This document shows, piece by piece, positions 27,327-37,329 of a stretch of DNA of 58,112 nucleotides (the first letter of the stretch is position 1; each line of letters starts with the position of its first letter). The position numbers and the translations under genes are program-made. The notes under the pieces are model-generated. The model saw only the letters and a program-made list of their open reading frames with translations. It searched no databases and was not told the DNA's origin. This DNA comes from CAZEMR01 sp964513465 (GTDB lineage Bacteria > Bacteroidota > Ignavibacteria > Kapaibacteriales > UBA2268). The stretch covers positions 1 through 58,112 of the forward strand of contig CAZEMR010000013.1 in assembly GCA_964513465.1 (NCBI GenBank), in the 5' to 3' direction.

Positions 27327-28454
27327 ATGTCTCTCTGTATTCTGATCCCGATAATCGCTGTAATTATATATATCCTCCGGATTATATTTTTTTCCGTTGG
27401 ATTTTTCCGGATGCGAAAGAAACTTATTTATGAATCCGATTACGAGCCGCGGGTGACTGTGCTTGTGCCAGCTCGCAACGAGGAGGACAAAATCGCGCGC
27501 TGCCTCGATTCGCTTACCCGTATTAATTATCCGGAAGATAAACTCGAAATTATTATCGTCAACGATCGATCCGAAGACCGGACGTCCGATATTATAGACC
27601 AGTTTGTAAATAAATACGACAATATGCAGCGCATTGACGTTGTCGAAGAAATTCACGACAAAAACCTGCGCGGCAAACCCGGCGCCATCCAGAAGGGTGC
27701 CGACAACGCCACCGGCGATCTGCTTATTATGACCGACGCAGACTGCACAGTCGACCCGGAATGGGTGCGGACTATCGCAACCGGATTCTCCGACCCGGAA
27801 GTGGGATTTATCGCGGCTTATACGCATATCGATCCCGAAACGGTTTTTGCCCGCGTGCAGGCGCTCGAATGGATATATATGCACACCATGGCCTGCGGCG
27901 GTCTTGCGCTCGGTCAGCCGCTTGGCTGCTATGGCAATAATTTATCAGTACGAACGAAAACATTCCGGGAAATTAACGGCTACCGGGGCGTGCCGTTCTC
28001 CGTAACCGAAGATCTGGCGCTTTTGCAGCATATCGTCCGCGCGGGATACAAAGCGCGCTATTACTGCCATCCGAAAGCGACTGTCACTACATTGCCCGAG
28101 CCGACTTTCGGCGCCTACATCAAGCAGCACCATCGCTGGGCGATCGGCGGCCAGAACCTGGGCTGGCGGGCTGTGGCGTTTGTTGTCACCTCGGTCGCGC
28201 TATGGGCAGGTATATTCACATCCCTGTTCTGCGGCGAATGGCTCTTGACTGCCGGCCTCTTAGGTGCCCGCCTTATCGGAGATTTCTCAATTATTTTCTC
28301 CGCACTCAGAATTCTTGGCCGTCCGCGTATCGCGTGGTGGATATTCCCATCCGTATTTTTCTTTATGTTTATAGAGCTTATAATTCCCTTCGTTCTTCTC
28401 GATAAAGATATCGAGTGGAAGGGTCAGACATTCAGCGCCCGGAACCAATCCTGA
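27327..28454 (+). CDS. Membrane-bound family 2 glycosyltransferase (processive-type motifs)
   Basis: 375 residues. One N-terminal helix (about 3-26) anchors the enzyme; the catalytic domain shows VPARNEEDK (48-56), VND at 78-80, DAD at 137-139, TED at 227-229 and QHHRW at 267-271, the ordered motif set of cellulose/hyaluronan-synthase-like GT2 enzymes. Three further hydrophobic segments follow (about 285-365). It should transfer sugars at the inner membrane to a lipid or a growing polysaccharide. Its last 23 bp overlap the convergent TPR gene, so antisense effects on both 3' ends are possible. The acceptor is unknown. Confidence 0.88.
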   Translation: MSLCILIPIIAVIIYILRIIFFSVGFFRMRKKLIYESDYEPRVTVLVPARNEEDKIARCLDSLTRINYPEDKLEIIIVNDRSEDRTSDIIDQFVNKYDNMQRIDVVEEIHDKNLRGKPGAIQKGADNATGDLLIMTDADCTVDPEWVRTIATGFSDPEVGFIAAYTHIDPETVFARVQALEWIYMHTMACGGLALGQPLGCYGNNLSVRTKTFREINGYRGVPFSVTEDLALLQHIVRAGYKARYYCHPKATVTTLPEPTFGAYIKQHHRWAIGGQNLGWRAVAFVVTSVALWAGIFTSLFCGEWLLTAGLLGARLIGDFSIIFSALRILGRPRIAWWIFPSVFFFMFIELIIPFVLLDKDIEWKGQTFSARNQS

Positions 28455-29730
28455 CGGATTCGACAGCGCTCTCGAATATTTCGCGGTAATAATCGAACTG
28501 CACTTCTGGCGATTGGAAATAAGCAAAGAACAATTTTCCATCTGCGGCAAGCGCATATTCATACATCGCAATGGGATAGCTGTCCGGCTTTGTCTGGATG
28601 ACCACCTCGTTGAGCAATCCCTTCCATCCTTCACGGCGCAGAATTTTCTGCTGAATAATATTATATTGGTAATAATCTTCGGAATTCTGCATTACGCTCG
28701 ACTGCCAGAAATCGAGTATCTCCTGAGGCGAGGTAACATTATATAATTCGGTCATTTGATCGCAATAATAAAGAGTAACTCCCGCTACGAAATAGTCCGA
28801 CAGCTTTTCGATTTCGTCCACTGCAATAACCATATCGATGGACTCCTCGCCTACGCTTACGACCTTATTCCAGCTATCAGGCAATTCGATATTGATTGCG
28901 CCTGTGGGATCGGAATAGGTCACGAAATTCAGAGCCTCGATCGGCGGGAAGTTATTGCCGGTCAATTCGTTAAGCCGCTCGCGGTCGGCCAGCGCCAGAT
29001 CCTTTTTTCCCATTTTATCATAAGCCATAGCGCGGTTATTGAGCGCTTCGGAATCAGTGGGATCGAGCGCAAGCGCCTCGCTATAGTCAGCGACTGCTTT
29101 TTCGTAATTACTCTGACGGTAATAAGCGTTTCCGCGATTGTAATAAATTTTCGGGTTAACCAGTCCCATTTCCAGACATTTAGTGAAATCCGAAATTGCG
29201 CTGTCGAGTTTATCCATCCGGTAATAAATGCGTCCCCGCTGATAATAAGTGGCCGGACTGTTGGGGTCGAGCGCGAGCGCCTTGTTTATATCCCGTAGGG
29301 CTTCTTTTTTTTCGCCGAGCGCGATATAGGCGCTGCCGCGGTTGAGATATGCCTGTGTAAACGCCGAATCGAGACCAATTGCCTGGTTGAAATCTCCGAG
29401 CGCTTTATCGATTCGTCCGAGATAGCTATAGCTGAGTCCGCGGCCGTTATAAGCATCCGCAAAATCATTTTTGATCTTTATAGCAGAATCAAAATTTTCG
29501 ATCGCGGATTGATATTCTCCTTTATATAAATAAGCCATACCGCGGAAATATAATCCTGCGGGATGCTTTGGATTTTCTTTCAATAATTTATTGAAATTTT
29601 CGATCGCCTGATCGTATTTACCATTGCGTAGAGCTTTTTCACCATTTGCAAACCATATCTTCTCCTGAGCAAAAGATTGAGTTGCGGCAATAATCATTAA
29701 TAATCCGAATACTAATATTAAACGCTTCAT
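28432..29730 (-). CDS. Secreted tetratricopeptide-repeat protein
   Basis: 432 residues. A signal peptide (MKRLILVFGLLMIIAATQSFA, cut before QEK) is followed by about seven TPR units (24-260) with the A-x-x-x-x-G/A-x-x-Y/F spacing (for example AGLYFRGMAYLYKGEYQSAI). The last 160 residues are a separate domain starting with TYSDPTGAINIELPDSW, of a kind seen in proteins with a PsbP-like or lipoprotein-like end. TPRs bind partner proteins, so a periplasmic scaffold is likely. It overlaps the convergent glycosyltransferase gene by 23 bp. No operon partner is visible. Confidence 0.85.
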   Translation of the reverse strand: MKRLILVFGLLMIIAATQSFAQEKIWFANGEKALRNGKYDQAIENFNKLLKENPKHPAGLYFRGMAYLYKGEYQSAIENFDSAIKIKNDFADAYNGRGLSYSYLGRIDKALGDFNQAIGLDSAFTQAYLNRGSAYIALGEKKEALRDINKALALDPNSPATYYQRGRIYYRMDKLDSAISDFTKCLEMGLVNPKIYYNRGNAYYRQSNYEKAVADYSEALALDPTDSEALNNRAMAYDKMGKKDLALADRERLNELTGNNFPPIEALNFVTYSDPTGAINIELPDSWNKVVSVGEESIDMVIAVDEIEKLSDYFVAGVTLYYCDQMTELYNVTSPQEILDFWQSSVMQNSEDYYQYNIIQQKILRREGWKGLLNEVVIQTKPDSYPIAMYEYALAADGKLFFAYFQSPEVQFDYYREIFESAVESVRIGSGR

Positions 29731-29802
29731 CTTATTTCCTGCTTATGCATTTACTTTCATTTAATTGCGCATTTTATGCAAAACGACCGAGTAGCGCGAA
29801 AA

Positions 29803-32019
29803 TTATCCGTTATTAAATTTATTTTTCAGATCATTCACATCGAAGCCACGGCGCGGGGGCCGCGAAGTCTCTTTCTGCAAACGCTTTATGGAGAGCTGAA
29901 TTCGCGAGAGCCGCTCGTCGACGCTGAGCACCATCACATTTACGATCTGCCCGACGCGGAGCAATTTTGCAGGATCTTTCACGAAATGGTTCGCCATTTC
30001 ACTAATATGCACGAGGCCGTCCTGGTGCACGCCGATGTCGACGAAAGCGCCAAAATTCGTAATATTAGTCACAACGCCTTCGAGCGTCATCCCCTCTCGC
30101 AGATCGGAGATTTTGGTGATACCCTCCTTAAATTTTGCGTACTTAAACTCCTCGCGCGGATCGCGGCCAGGCTTCTCCAGCTCTGCGATTATGTCGCGTA
30201 TGGTGGGCTCGCCTGCGGTTTCGGTAATATATCGTTTGATGTCGAGTTTTTTGAGTTCGGCAGAGGCTTTGGAAATGGACTCCAGAGGCACTCCGAGGTC
30301 AGTAGCCATGCGCTCTACGAGGGAATAGCTCTCGGGGTGGACTCCGGTATTATCGAGCACGGATTCGCCGTCGCGGATGCGCAGAAATCCGGCGGCGAGC
30401 TCGTAGGTTTTTGCGCCGAATTTGGGTACTTCGAGCAACTGCCTGCGCCGTTCGAAGGCTCCGTGTAAGTCGCGCCATTGTATGATGTTAGCGGCCACCG
30501 CGGGAGATATTCCGGAGACGTATGTGAGCAATTCTTTCGATGCGGTATTGAGGTCGACACCGACGTAATTGACGCAGCTTTCGACGGTTTCCTCGAGTTT
30601 TTTGCGGAGCAATTTCTGGTCGACGTCATGCTGGTACTGCCCTACTCCTATGGACTTAGGGTCGATCTTGACAAGCTCGGCGAGCGGGTCCTGCAGGCGC
30701 CGGCCGATGCTGATTGCGCCGCGGACGGTGAGGTCGAGCTCGGGGAATTCCTCGCCGGCGAGCTTGCTGGCGGAGTAAACCGATGCGCCTGCTTCACTTA
30801 CCATTACCTTGATCAGTTGGCGGCCGGATTTCTCGAGGGTTTTGCCGATAAATTCGTCGGTTTCGCGGCCGGCTGTGCCATTGCCGATCGCGATTAACTC
30901 TATGTTATACTTATTAATTAGCGAGAGTATGACGTCCTCGGCCTGCTCGCGTTCGTATCCGGATTTGTCGGGATAAATCACGTTGTATTCCAGGAATTTT
31001 CCGGTCTCGTTGATCACCGCAACCTTGCAGCCAGTGCGGAATCCGGGGTCTATGCCCAGCGCGGGTTTCATACCGGCAGGCGACGAGAGCAGTATCTGCC
31101 TGAGGTTTGCCTCGAATACGCGGACGGATTCCTCGTCGGCGAATACCTTGCGATCGAGCCGCACCTCGCCGATCAATGAGTGCTTCATCAGGCGGTTGAA
31201 GCCGTCTTTGGCGGCGTTGCGGACGAATGCGGCGACGTTATCCTGACTTGAGAAAACATTCTTATTATATATATAATTCAATAACTTATCTTCGTCGAAT
31301 TTCAGGTCGAGCATGAGCACTCCCTCGGTTTCGCCGCGGCGCAGCGCAAGCATCACGTGAGGTGAGACGGATTTCACCGGGATGCTGAATTCGCGGTAAG
31401 TCTCATATTTCGTAGAGCCTTCGGGGAATTCATCCTTGATTTTCGATTCGAATATCCCATCTTTCGCGAAGAAATCCCTGATCCATGAGCGCAGCTCTGC
31501 GTTTTCGGCGATTTCCTCGGCGATAAGATCCGATGCGCCTTTGAGTGCAGCCGCGGCTGCGGGGACGTTTGCGCCGATAAATTTGGCGGCTTCGGCTTCG
31601 ATATCTATCGGCCCGGCATCCGGCGAATTGTGAGATTTGATCAGCTCTGCGAGCGGTTCGAGGCCGTTTTCGCGGGCGATCACAGCGCGGGTGCGGCGTT
31701 TGGGTTTGTATGGCAGGTAAAGGTCTTCGAGATCGGTTTTTTTCTGGCATTCCTCGATTTTGCGGCGGAGCTCGTCTGTTAGCTTGCCCTGGCTTTCGAT
31801 TGATTCGAGTATAACTCCTTTGCGCTCTTCGAGTTCCGTCAGATAATCATGCCGGTCGAAAAGGTCGCGGAGCACGTTTTCGTCGAGGTTGCCGGTTTTT
31901 TCTTTGCGATAGCGGGCGATGAACGGGATGGTGCCGCCTGCGCTGCGGAGTTCGAGCGCATTGGCGGTCTGCCAGTCTTTGATCGGGAATTCCTCTGTGA
32001 GGACTTTATTTATATCCAT
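29803..32019 (-). CDS. tex: Tex-family RNA-binding transcription accessory protein
   Basis: 738 residues from the ATG at 32019, chosen because CGGAG lies about 8 bp upstream and the product then begins MDINKVLTEEF as in the family; the frame is open 23 codons further. Tex order is seen: N-terminal helical domain with GGTIPFIARYRKEKTG, YqgF/RuvX-like domain (GIDPGFRTGCKVAVINETG), helix-hairpin-helix region (GISPAVAANIIQWRD), then an S1 RNA-binding domain near the C-terminus (LEGVVTNITNFGAFVDIGVH). Tex binds nucleic acid and affects transcription and stress tolerance; its exact job is unsettled. It lies 91 bp downstream of obg on the same strand. Confidence 0.95.
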   Translation of the reverse strand: MDINKVLTEEFPIKDWQTANALELRSAGGTIPFIARYRKEKTGNLDENVLRDLFDRHDYLTELEERKGVILESIESQGKLTDELRRKIEECQKKTDLEDLYLPYKPKRRTRAVIARENGLEPLAELIKSHNSPDAGPIDIEAEAAKFIGANVPAAAAALKGASDLIAEEIAENAELRSWIRDFFAKDGIFESKIKDEFPEGSTKYETYREFSIPVKSVSPHVMLALRRGETEGVLMLDLKFDEDKLLNYIYNKNVFSSQDNVAAFVRNAAKDGFNRLMKHSLIGEVRLDRKVFADEESVRVFEANLRQILLSSPAGMKPALGIDPGFRTGCKVAVINETGKFLEYNVIYPDKSGYEREQAEDVILSLINKYNIELIAIGNGTAGRETDEFIGKTLEKSGRQLIKVMVSEAGASVYSASKLAGEEFPELDLTVRGAISIGRRLQDPLAELVKIDPKSIGVGQYQHDVDQKLLRKKLEETVESCVNYVGVDLNTASKELLTYVSGISPAVAANIIQWRDLHGAFERRRQLLEVPKFGAKTYELAAGFLRIRDGESVLDNTGVHPESYSLVERMATDLGVPLESISKASAELKKLDIKRYITETAGEPTIRDIIAELEKPGRDPREEFKYAKFKEGITKISDLREGMTLEGVVTNITNFGAFVDIGVHQDGLVHISEMANHFVKDPAKLLRVGQIVNVMVLSVDERLSRIQLSIKRLQKETSRPPRRGFDVNDLKNKFNNG

Positions 32020-32110
32020 AATTTTCTCCGAGATGGGTTCCGAATTATTTAGCGATTGCAAAAATACTAAATTTCGGGGGAGCGTCAAATCGGAGCGAAT
32101 GACGGAGAGA

Positions 32111-33103
32111 TCAGGATTCTTCGAGCATATTCCATATCCGCCACTTCAACTCCTCGATATTCTCGCCGGTTACGCTGGATATGCGCATGATTTTGTCGGC
32201 GGGTTCGCCGAAGTCGATTTCGTCGAGCTTTGCGCGGCCTTCCTCGTCGAGCGCGTCGATTTTGCTGATGCAGACGATATATTTCTTGAACTCCATATCC
32301 GGATTATATTTATATAATTCAGTGCGGAGAATTTCGTAATCCTGCGCCGGGTCCGGACTCATCGGATCGATCATGAATACCAGAGCACGGGTGCGCTCGA
32401 TATGGCGCAGGAACTGTATTCCGAGGCCTTTGCCCTCGTGGGCGCCTTCGATTAGCCCCGGGATATCGGCAACAGTATATGAATTATGTTCACCCATTTT
32501 GACAATTCCCAGATTTGGGATAAGAGTAGTGAAGGGATACTCCGCAATCTTAGGTTTGGCGGCGGATATGACAGATATCAGGGTCGATTTCCCTGCGTTG
32601 GGCATACCCACAATTCCGACATCGGCGATGAGTTTTAGCTCGAGCTCGACCTCGAATTCCTCGCCGGGTTCGCCGGGCTGCGCATAGCGCGGAGCCTGGT
32701 TTGTGGGGGTTGCAAATTCGGAATTGCCCAGCCCGCCCCGACCGCCTTTTGCTATGACGATTTCCTCGCCGGGTTCGGTGACGTCTGCAATGACTTCTCC
32801 GTTGTCGATACGCCGGATTATGGTTCCGACTGGCAGCCGTAACCTTGCGTCTTTGCCGGACTTACCGGACTTTCGTGATTTGCCGCCTTCGTCGCCTCGA
32901 TCGGCTTTAAAATGCCGTTTGTAATGAAAATCGAGCAGTGTGTTCATATGCGGATCGCCGATTGCGACCACATCGCCGCCCCGACCGCCATTGCCGCCGT
33001 CCGGGCCGCCCTTTGGGACGTATTTTTCGCGGCGGAAACTTATATGTCCGGGGCCGCCATCTCCCGATTTTACAAATACTTTGGCCGTATCGACAAATTT
33101 CAT
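32111..33103 (-). CDS. obg: Obg/CgtA-family ribosome-assembly GTPase
   Basis: 330 residues. The glycine-rich Obg fold (GDGGPGHISFRREKYVP and the GG(P)DGGNGGRGGDV run) precedes a GTPase domain with G1 GMPNAGKST near 166, G3 DIPG and a SKID G4. No C-terminal OCT domain is present, as in many short Obg proteins. Obg binds the 50S particle and couples GTP and ppGpp to ribosome maturation. The ATG directly abuts the stop codon of the acidic repeat protein (TAAATG), so translation is probably coupled. Confidence 0.96.
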   Translation of the reverse strand: MKFVDTAKVFVKSGDGGPGHISFRREKYVPKGGPDGGNGGRGGDVVAIGDPHMNTLLDFHYKRHFKADRGDEGGKSRKSGKSGKDARLRLPVGTIIRRIDNGEVIADVTEPGEEIVIAKGGRGGLGNSEFATPTNQAPRYAQPGEPGEEFEVELELKLIADVGIVGMPNAGKSTLISVISAAKPKIAEYPFTTLIPNLGIVKMGEHNSYTVADIPGLIEGAHEGKGLGIQFLRHIERTRALVFMIDPMSPDPAQDYEILRTELYKYNPDMEFKKYIVCISKIDALDEEGRAKLDEIDFGEPADKIMRISSVTGENIEELKWRIWNMLEES

Positions 33104-35152
33104 TTAGATTTCCTGAATATCGTCATTATTATCATTGTCCTCCCAATCACGATTTTCCGGGTCGATTATTTCCATATCGAGTACATCAGCCGGGAAATCG
33201 GCGTCGCTGAAGAGGATTTTGTCATTCTTATCGAATTGGAGCATACTCAGAAAAGATTCCTGAAACTGCCGGGTGTATTGGTCTACATTCTGGCTGCGGA
33301 GCACTTCTTCAGGCTGATCGCCGAAGAGTTCTTTCAACTCATCGAGGAAATTCTCGTCGAGCTCTTTATCAGGCTGGGCGGGGGTTTCCGGGGGATTAGT
33401 CTCCGCCGGTCGGGATTCTTCGATTTCGGGCATATCTTCTTCGTTTTTATCGAATAATTCATCAATTTCGGCAATCATATCGCTGATTTCGTCTGAGCCG
33501 GCCTCGCCAGAGGCTATTTCGGATTCAGCGTTTTTTTTTTGAGATTTGGTAAGGTTTTCAAGTTCGGAAGTCACTTTGTCGAATTCGGACATAAGCTCAT
33601 CATCAAGCGCCTGAGCGGGTTCCGGCGATTCCGATTCGGGGAGATTTTCGATTTTATTAATTAACTCATCAAAATCTTCAGCCCCATCTTCGGGTTCGGA
33701 TGCCGATCCTGACGTAACTTCATCTTTTTCAATATCTTCCGGCGCCGATGTTTCGGGCGCGCTGATCTCATCTTTGGCTTCGGGCATCGGCTGAGGCTGC
33801 GGCTCATCGGCGGTGAAATCGGCGGCCTGAGTCATTTCATCCTCATCGGTTTCCGGGATAATCTGTTCGGATTCATCCTCGGTAATCTCTTCTGGTGCGG
33901 ATTCGTCAACTTCTTCTGATTCAGAGACTTCGCGGGGAGGCTCGACTTCACCGGCGCCGGCGGCAGGCATAGGCTGGGGTTCGTCGGCAGTGAAATCGGC
34001 TATTGCCTCCATCAGATTCCAGTCCTCGTTTCTATCTTCTTCAGTATCAACGGACTTTTTCGCTTCGGGCATTGGCTGAGGCTGAGGCTCATCGGCGGTG
34101 AAGTCAGCCATTGCTTCCATCAGATCCCAGTCTTTGTCTTCGATTTCATCGGCTGTTGCTTCCTCCTTGGATTCGGGAGCCGGTTCGGGCGCAACTTCTT
34201 CTTTTTCAATATCTTCCGGTTCGGAAGTATCTGGTGCGCTTATATCTTCAATCGATTCCGGCATTGGCTGAGGCTGAGGCTCATCGGCGGTGAAATCCGC
34301 TGCGGCCGGCATGTCGTCGCTTATTTCCGGCGGGGCCTCTGCGGATGCGGGTTCTTCCGGAACTCCATGCTCGTATTTTTCGAGCATAGAATTATAAAAT
34401 TCGATAATTTCATCGCGGGTAAGAAATTTTTTTCCTTCGCTGCGCATACTTTCCAGCGATCGCGCCAGCGGATTTATCCCCTTGTCGTCCAAAAAGATAA
34501 TCAATGCCTCGATAGGAATCTGAGCATCGCCTTCGTCATTTTTTTCGTCGAAAAATTCAAACATTGGCTTCAGAAGATCCGCAAATTCGTCAACACTGAG
34601 GTCGTAAGTCCTATTATTATCAATTCGATCGATCAGGCGGGTGAATTCATCGATCGACATTAATTCTGCAGAATTACGGTCAATATGGCGCTCTTCGGCC
34701 CATTTCAGAATTCCGTCATAAAAATATTTATAATCATAAAAATAATTCAGACGCTTGATAATTTCGACAAACGGCCGGGTCGGTTCTCCCCGGAAAATGA
34801 ACCACTTAAGCGTGGTGCGGGGCCGCACGAGATAGTTCATTCGCGCTTTGACCGCATCGGCGGCGAGGTATCCGATTTCGCTTTTTGCGGCGCGGGCCTT
34901 TTTGCGCAGCACCTGTTCCAGCTCGGTCAGCACCGACCGGGATTCCTCGTCGTCGAGCCTGAAGTTGGGATGCGTTTTCCGAAGCACCCTTTCCTCGTAG
35001 ATCCACCAGTCTGACTCGGCGTCGAAATACGCTTTGTAAGGCTTTGCGATGCCGGGATTTGCGATCAGATCGCGTATATAAATATTGGGAGCATCGAAAT
35101 CGATTTTCGTCAGAATTTCGTCTTTGCGCTGCTGCAGATATTTTTCAAACAT
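33104..35152 (-). CDS. Acidic protein with four ADFTADEPQP(QP)MPE motifs, unknown function
   Basis: 682 residues. I do not recognise a family. The first 270 residues look folded (WWIYEERVLRK, RGEPTRPFVEIIKRLNYF) and may hold EF-hand-like DNN...DEF segments. From about 280 to 640 it is Glu/Asp/Pro-rich and probably disordered, holding four copies of ADFTADEPQPQPMPE (near 282, 347, 383 and 443); copies 2 and 3 follow a DW(D/N)LMEA segment. The C-terminal 50 residues are again compact and acidic. There is no signal peptide or membrane helix, so it is cytoplasmic. Its TAA stop is immediately followed by the obg ATG, so a role near ribosome assembly is possible but only inferred. GGTGA precedes its start codon. 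Confidence 0.8.
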   Translation of the reverse strand: MFEKYLQQRKDEILTKIDFDAPNIYIRDLIANPGIAKPYKAYFDAESDWWIYEERVLRKTHPNFRLDDEESRSVLTELEQVLRKKARAAKSEIGYLAADAVKARMNYLVRPRTTLKWFIFRGEPTRPFVEIIKRLNYFYDYKYFYDGILKWAEERHIDRNSAELMSIDEFTRLIDRIDNNRTYDLSVDEFADLLKPMFEFFDEKNDEGDAQIPIEALIIFLDDKGINPLARSLESMRSEGKKFLTRDEIIEFYNSMLEKYEHGVPEEPASAEAPPEISDDMPAAADFTADEPQPQPMPESIEDISAPDTSEPEDIEKEEVAPEPAPESKEEATADEIEDKDWDLMEAMADFTADEPQPQPMPEAKKSVDTEEDRNEDWNLMEAIADFTADEPQPMPAAGAGEVEPPREVSESEEVDESAPEEITEDESEQIIPETDEDEMTQAADFTADEPQPQPMPEAKDEISAPETSAPEDIEKDEVTSGSASEPEDGAEDFDELINKIENLPESESPEPAQALDDELMSEFDKVTSELENLTKSQKKNAESEIASGEAGSDEISDMIAEIDELFDKNEEDMPEIEESRPAETNPPETPAQPDKELDENFLDELKELFGDQPEEVLRSQNVDQYTRQFQESFLSMLQFDKNDKILFSDADFPADVLDMEIIDPENRDWEDNDNNDDIQEI
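33783..34294 (-). repeat. Four in-frame copies of a 35-bp coding repeat
   Basis: Copies at 34260-34294, 34068-34102, 33966-33994 and 33783-33817 encode EPQPQPMPE plus flanks. The first two are identical over 35 bp; the third lacks six bases (one QP unit). Near-identity at the DNA level indicates recent duplication or gene conversion, rather than selection on the protein alone. Confidence 0.85.
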
Positions 35153-35275
35153 CGGAATTCACCAGTTTTATAATCAGGGTATGTCTATTATTTCGTCAAC
35201 AATGCGGGGAATCTTTATGAAACCGACGCATCTGATAGTATTTCATTTGATAAAAGCAATAATTATACCAACCCG

Positions 35276-36634
35276 TCAATCGCCGCCTTTCAGGATTTCG
35301 TCAAGCGCAAGCGAGATGCGCTCAACAGGCGCCAGCCCTACTGCAAACGACCTCGACATCTTTTCCATGCTTAATTTAGGCAATACTACCCGCTTAAATC
35401 CGAGCTTCTGCGCTTCGGAGATTCGCTGCTCGATGGCCGATACCGCGCGGATTTCTCCGGTAAGGCCGATCTCGCCGATAATCACAGACTGCGGATCGAC
35501 CGGCCGCTCGCGGAAGGAGCTGACCAGCGCCGCAGCTATGCCCAGATCGATTGAGGGGTCGTTCAGGTATATCCCCCCGGCAATATTGACGAATACGTCG
35601 TTCTGGCGGAATTGCAGGCCCAGCCGCTTCTCGAGTACGGCGAGTATCATCTGCAGGCGGCGGTTGTCCACACCCGTGGCGGCACGCTGGGGCACTCCGT
35701 ATGTGGCCGGCCCGACAAGCGCCTGCACTTCGAGCATAATCGGCCGGGTACCCTCGATTGTAGCGACTATGGCCACCCCGGTGTCGTCGCCCTGGCGCCG
35801 CGCCAGGAATACCTCCGATGGATTGAGTACTTCGCGGAGGCCGTGCTCGGTCATTTCGAATATACCCAGCTCATTTGTCGAGCCAAATCGGTTTTTGCGC
35901 GCGCGGAGTATGCGATATGCGTAATTTTTCTCGCCCTCGAAATGCAATACGGTATCGACCATGTGCTCGAGGATTTTTGGTCCGGCTATGACGCCCTCTT
36001 TGGTCACATGCCCCACGATGAATATCGATTTGTTCTCGCTTTTGGCGGTCTGCATCAGTCGGGCGGCGCACTCGCGCACCTGGACTATGCTGCCGGGAGT
36101 GCCCTCGATCGCGTCGCTATATATCGACTGGATCGAATCGACGATCGCCACCTGCGAATCGCTCTGGCGGATGGCTGTGTCGATCTGCTCGAGATTGGTC
36201 TCGGCCATAAGCAGCAGCTCCGGGGCGATGCTTGCAAGGCGCCCGGAGCGGAATTTTATCTGGCGCAGCGATTCCTCGCCGGTTATATATAATGGCCGGG
36301 CGGATTTCATCAGGCCGCACATCTGAAGCATCAGTGTCGATTTGCCGATGCCGGGATCGCCGCCCACCAGCACCAGCGATCCGGGTATTATTCCGCCGCC
36401 GAGCACGCGGTCGAGCTCTGAAATGCCCGTCATTATCCGGAAGTCCTCCTCGGTCGAAATCGATTCGAGGGTAACTATTTCGGGAGATTTCTGCCGCACG
36501 GCTTTATATTTTTTCGTTGCGACGGTTTCCTTTTCGACGAAGCTGTTCCATGCGCCGCAGGCAGTGCATTTGCCTGCCCATCGCGGCGAAGTCGCCCCGC
36601 ATTGCTGGCATTCATAAATCGTTTTTGTTTTCAC
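35276..36634 (-). CDS. radA: DNA repair protein RadA
   Basis: 452 residues from a GTG at 36634. That start gives MKTKTIYECQQCG, matching the usual spacing to the zinc finger, and has AGGA 8 bp upstream; an in-frame ATG exists at 36676 that would add 14 atypical residues. A four-Cys zinc finger (CQQCG ... CTACG) is followed by a RecA-like core with Walker A GDPGIGKST, the KNRFG motif (RARKNRFGSTNE) and a Lon-like C-terminal domain. RadA drives branch migration in recombination repair. It is a single-gene unit, divergent from the DinB-like gene. Confidence 0.93.
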   Translation of the reverse strand: MKTKTIYECQQCGATSPRWAGKCTACGAWNSFVEKETVATKKYKAVRQKSPEIVTLESISTEEDFRIMTGISELDRVLGGGIIPGSLVLVGGDPGIGKSTLMLQMCGLMKSARPLYITGEESLRQIKFRSGRLASIAPELLLMAETNLEQIDTAIRQSDSQVAIVDSIQSIYSDAIEGTPGSIVQVRECAARLMQTAKSENKSIFIVGHVTKEGVIAGPKILEHMVDTVLHFEGEKNYAYRILRARKNRFGSTNELGIFEMTEHGLREVLNPSEVFLARRQGDDTGVAIVATIEGTRPIMLEVQALVGPATYGVPQRAATGVDNRRLQMILAVLEKRLGLQFRQNDVFVNIAGGIYLNDPSIDLGIAAALVSSFRERPVDPQSVIIGEIGLTGEIRAVSAIEQRISEAQKLGFKRVVLPKLSMEKMSRSFAVGLAPVERISLALDEILKGGD

Positions 36635-36750
36635 AATTTTATCCTGTATTTTCTTTTCAATATAAGTTATTTTCAAAAATTTATTAAATTCCTTAATTAA
36701 TCTTCATCAAAATCCACAAAGTATAATCATTTTTCCGGAGAATTTAATCA

Positions 36751-37248
36751 ATGTATAAAACTATCAAAGAATTCAAAGAGGACTGGTTCTCTGAAGCGCA
36801 GAACACAATCCGGATCATGGAAGCGCTCACCGACGATTCGCTGGCGGCAAAGGTCAGCGAGCCCGGACGCACTCTCGGACGCCTGGCATGGCATATCGTT
36901 GTCACAATCCCCGAAATGGGCACCAGCTCCGGCCTCAAGGTCGAAGGCCCCGCGCCCGATGCGCCGATTCCCACTTCCGCCCGCGAGATCGTGCGCCAGT
37001 ACAAGGCCGCCTCGGATTCGCTGCTCAAGGTCATCGACGAATGGACTGACGAATCACTCGCCGGGGAAATCGATCTCTATGGCGAAAAATGGACGCGCTC
37101 GAAAACTCTGGTCGTGCTCATGCGTCACGAAATCCACCACCGCGCGCAGATGACAGTGCTCATGCGCCATGCGGGGCTTCGAGTGCCCGGAATCTACGGC
37201 CCGGCCTACGAGGAATGGGATCAGTATAAAATGCCGCCTCAGGAATAA
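36751..37248 (+). CDS. DinB-family protein
   Basis: 165 residues, normal for DinB four-helix-bundle proteins. The metal-binding histidines are seen in LAWHIV near 50 and in RHEIHHRAQM near 129-138. DinB proteins are metal-dependent enzymes, many of them thiol-S-transferases or of unknown substrate; this is not the polymerase IV called DinB. CGGAG stands about 15 bp before the ATG. The following gene reads in the same frame directly after the TAA stop codon. Confidence 0.88.
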   Translation: MYKTIKEFKEDWFSEAQNTIRIMEALTDDSLAAKVSEPGRTLGRLAWHIVVTIPEMGTSSGLKVEGPAPDAPIPTSAREIVRQYKAASDSLLKVIDEWTDESLAGEIDLYGEKWTRSKTLVVLMRHEIHHRAQMTVLMRHAGLRVPGIYGPAYEEWDQYKMPPQE

Positions 37249-37329
37249 ACGGGGGCAAATATCCGGCATATTTTCGACATATCGCGGCCGCTGCTGGTCA
37301 TATTAATTCTCGCATTTCTTGCGCGGATC

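Noticed and set aside
36751..37248. DinB gene as DNA polymerase IV
   Set aside because: The product is a 165-residue metal-binding helical protein with RHEIHHRAQ, not a Y-family polymerase.
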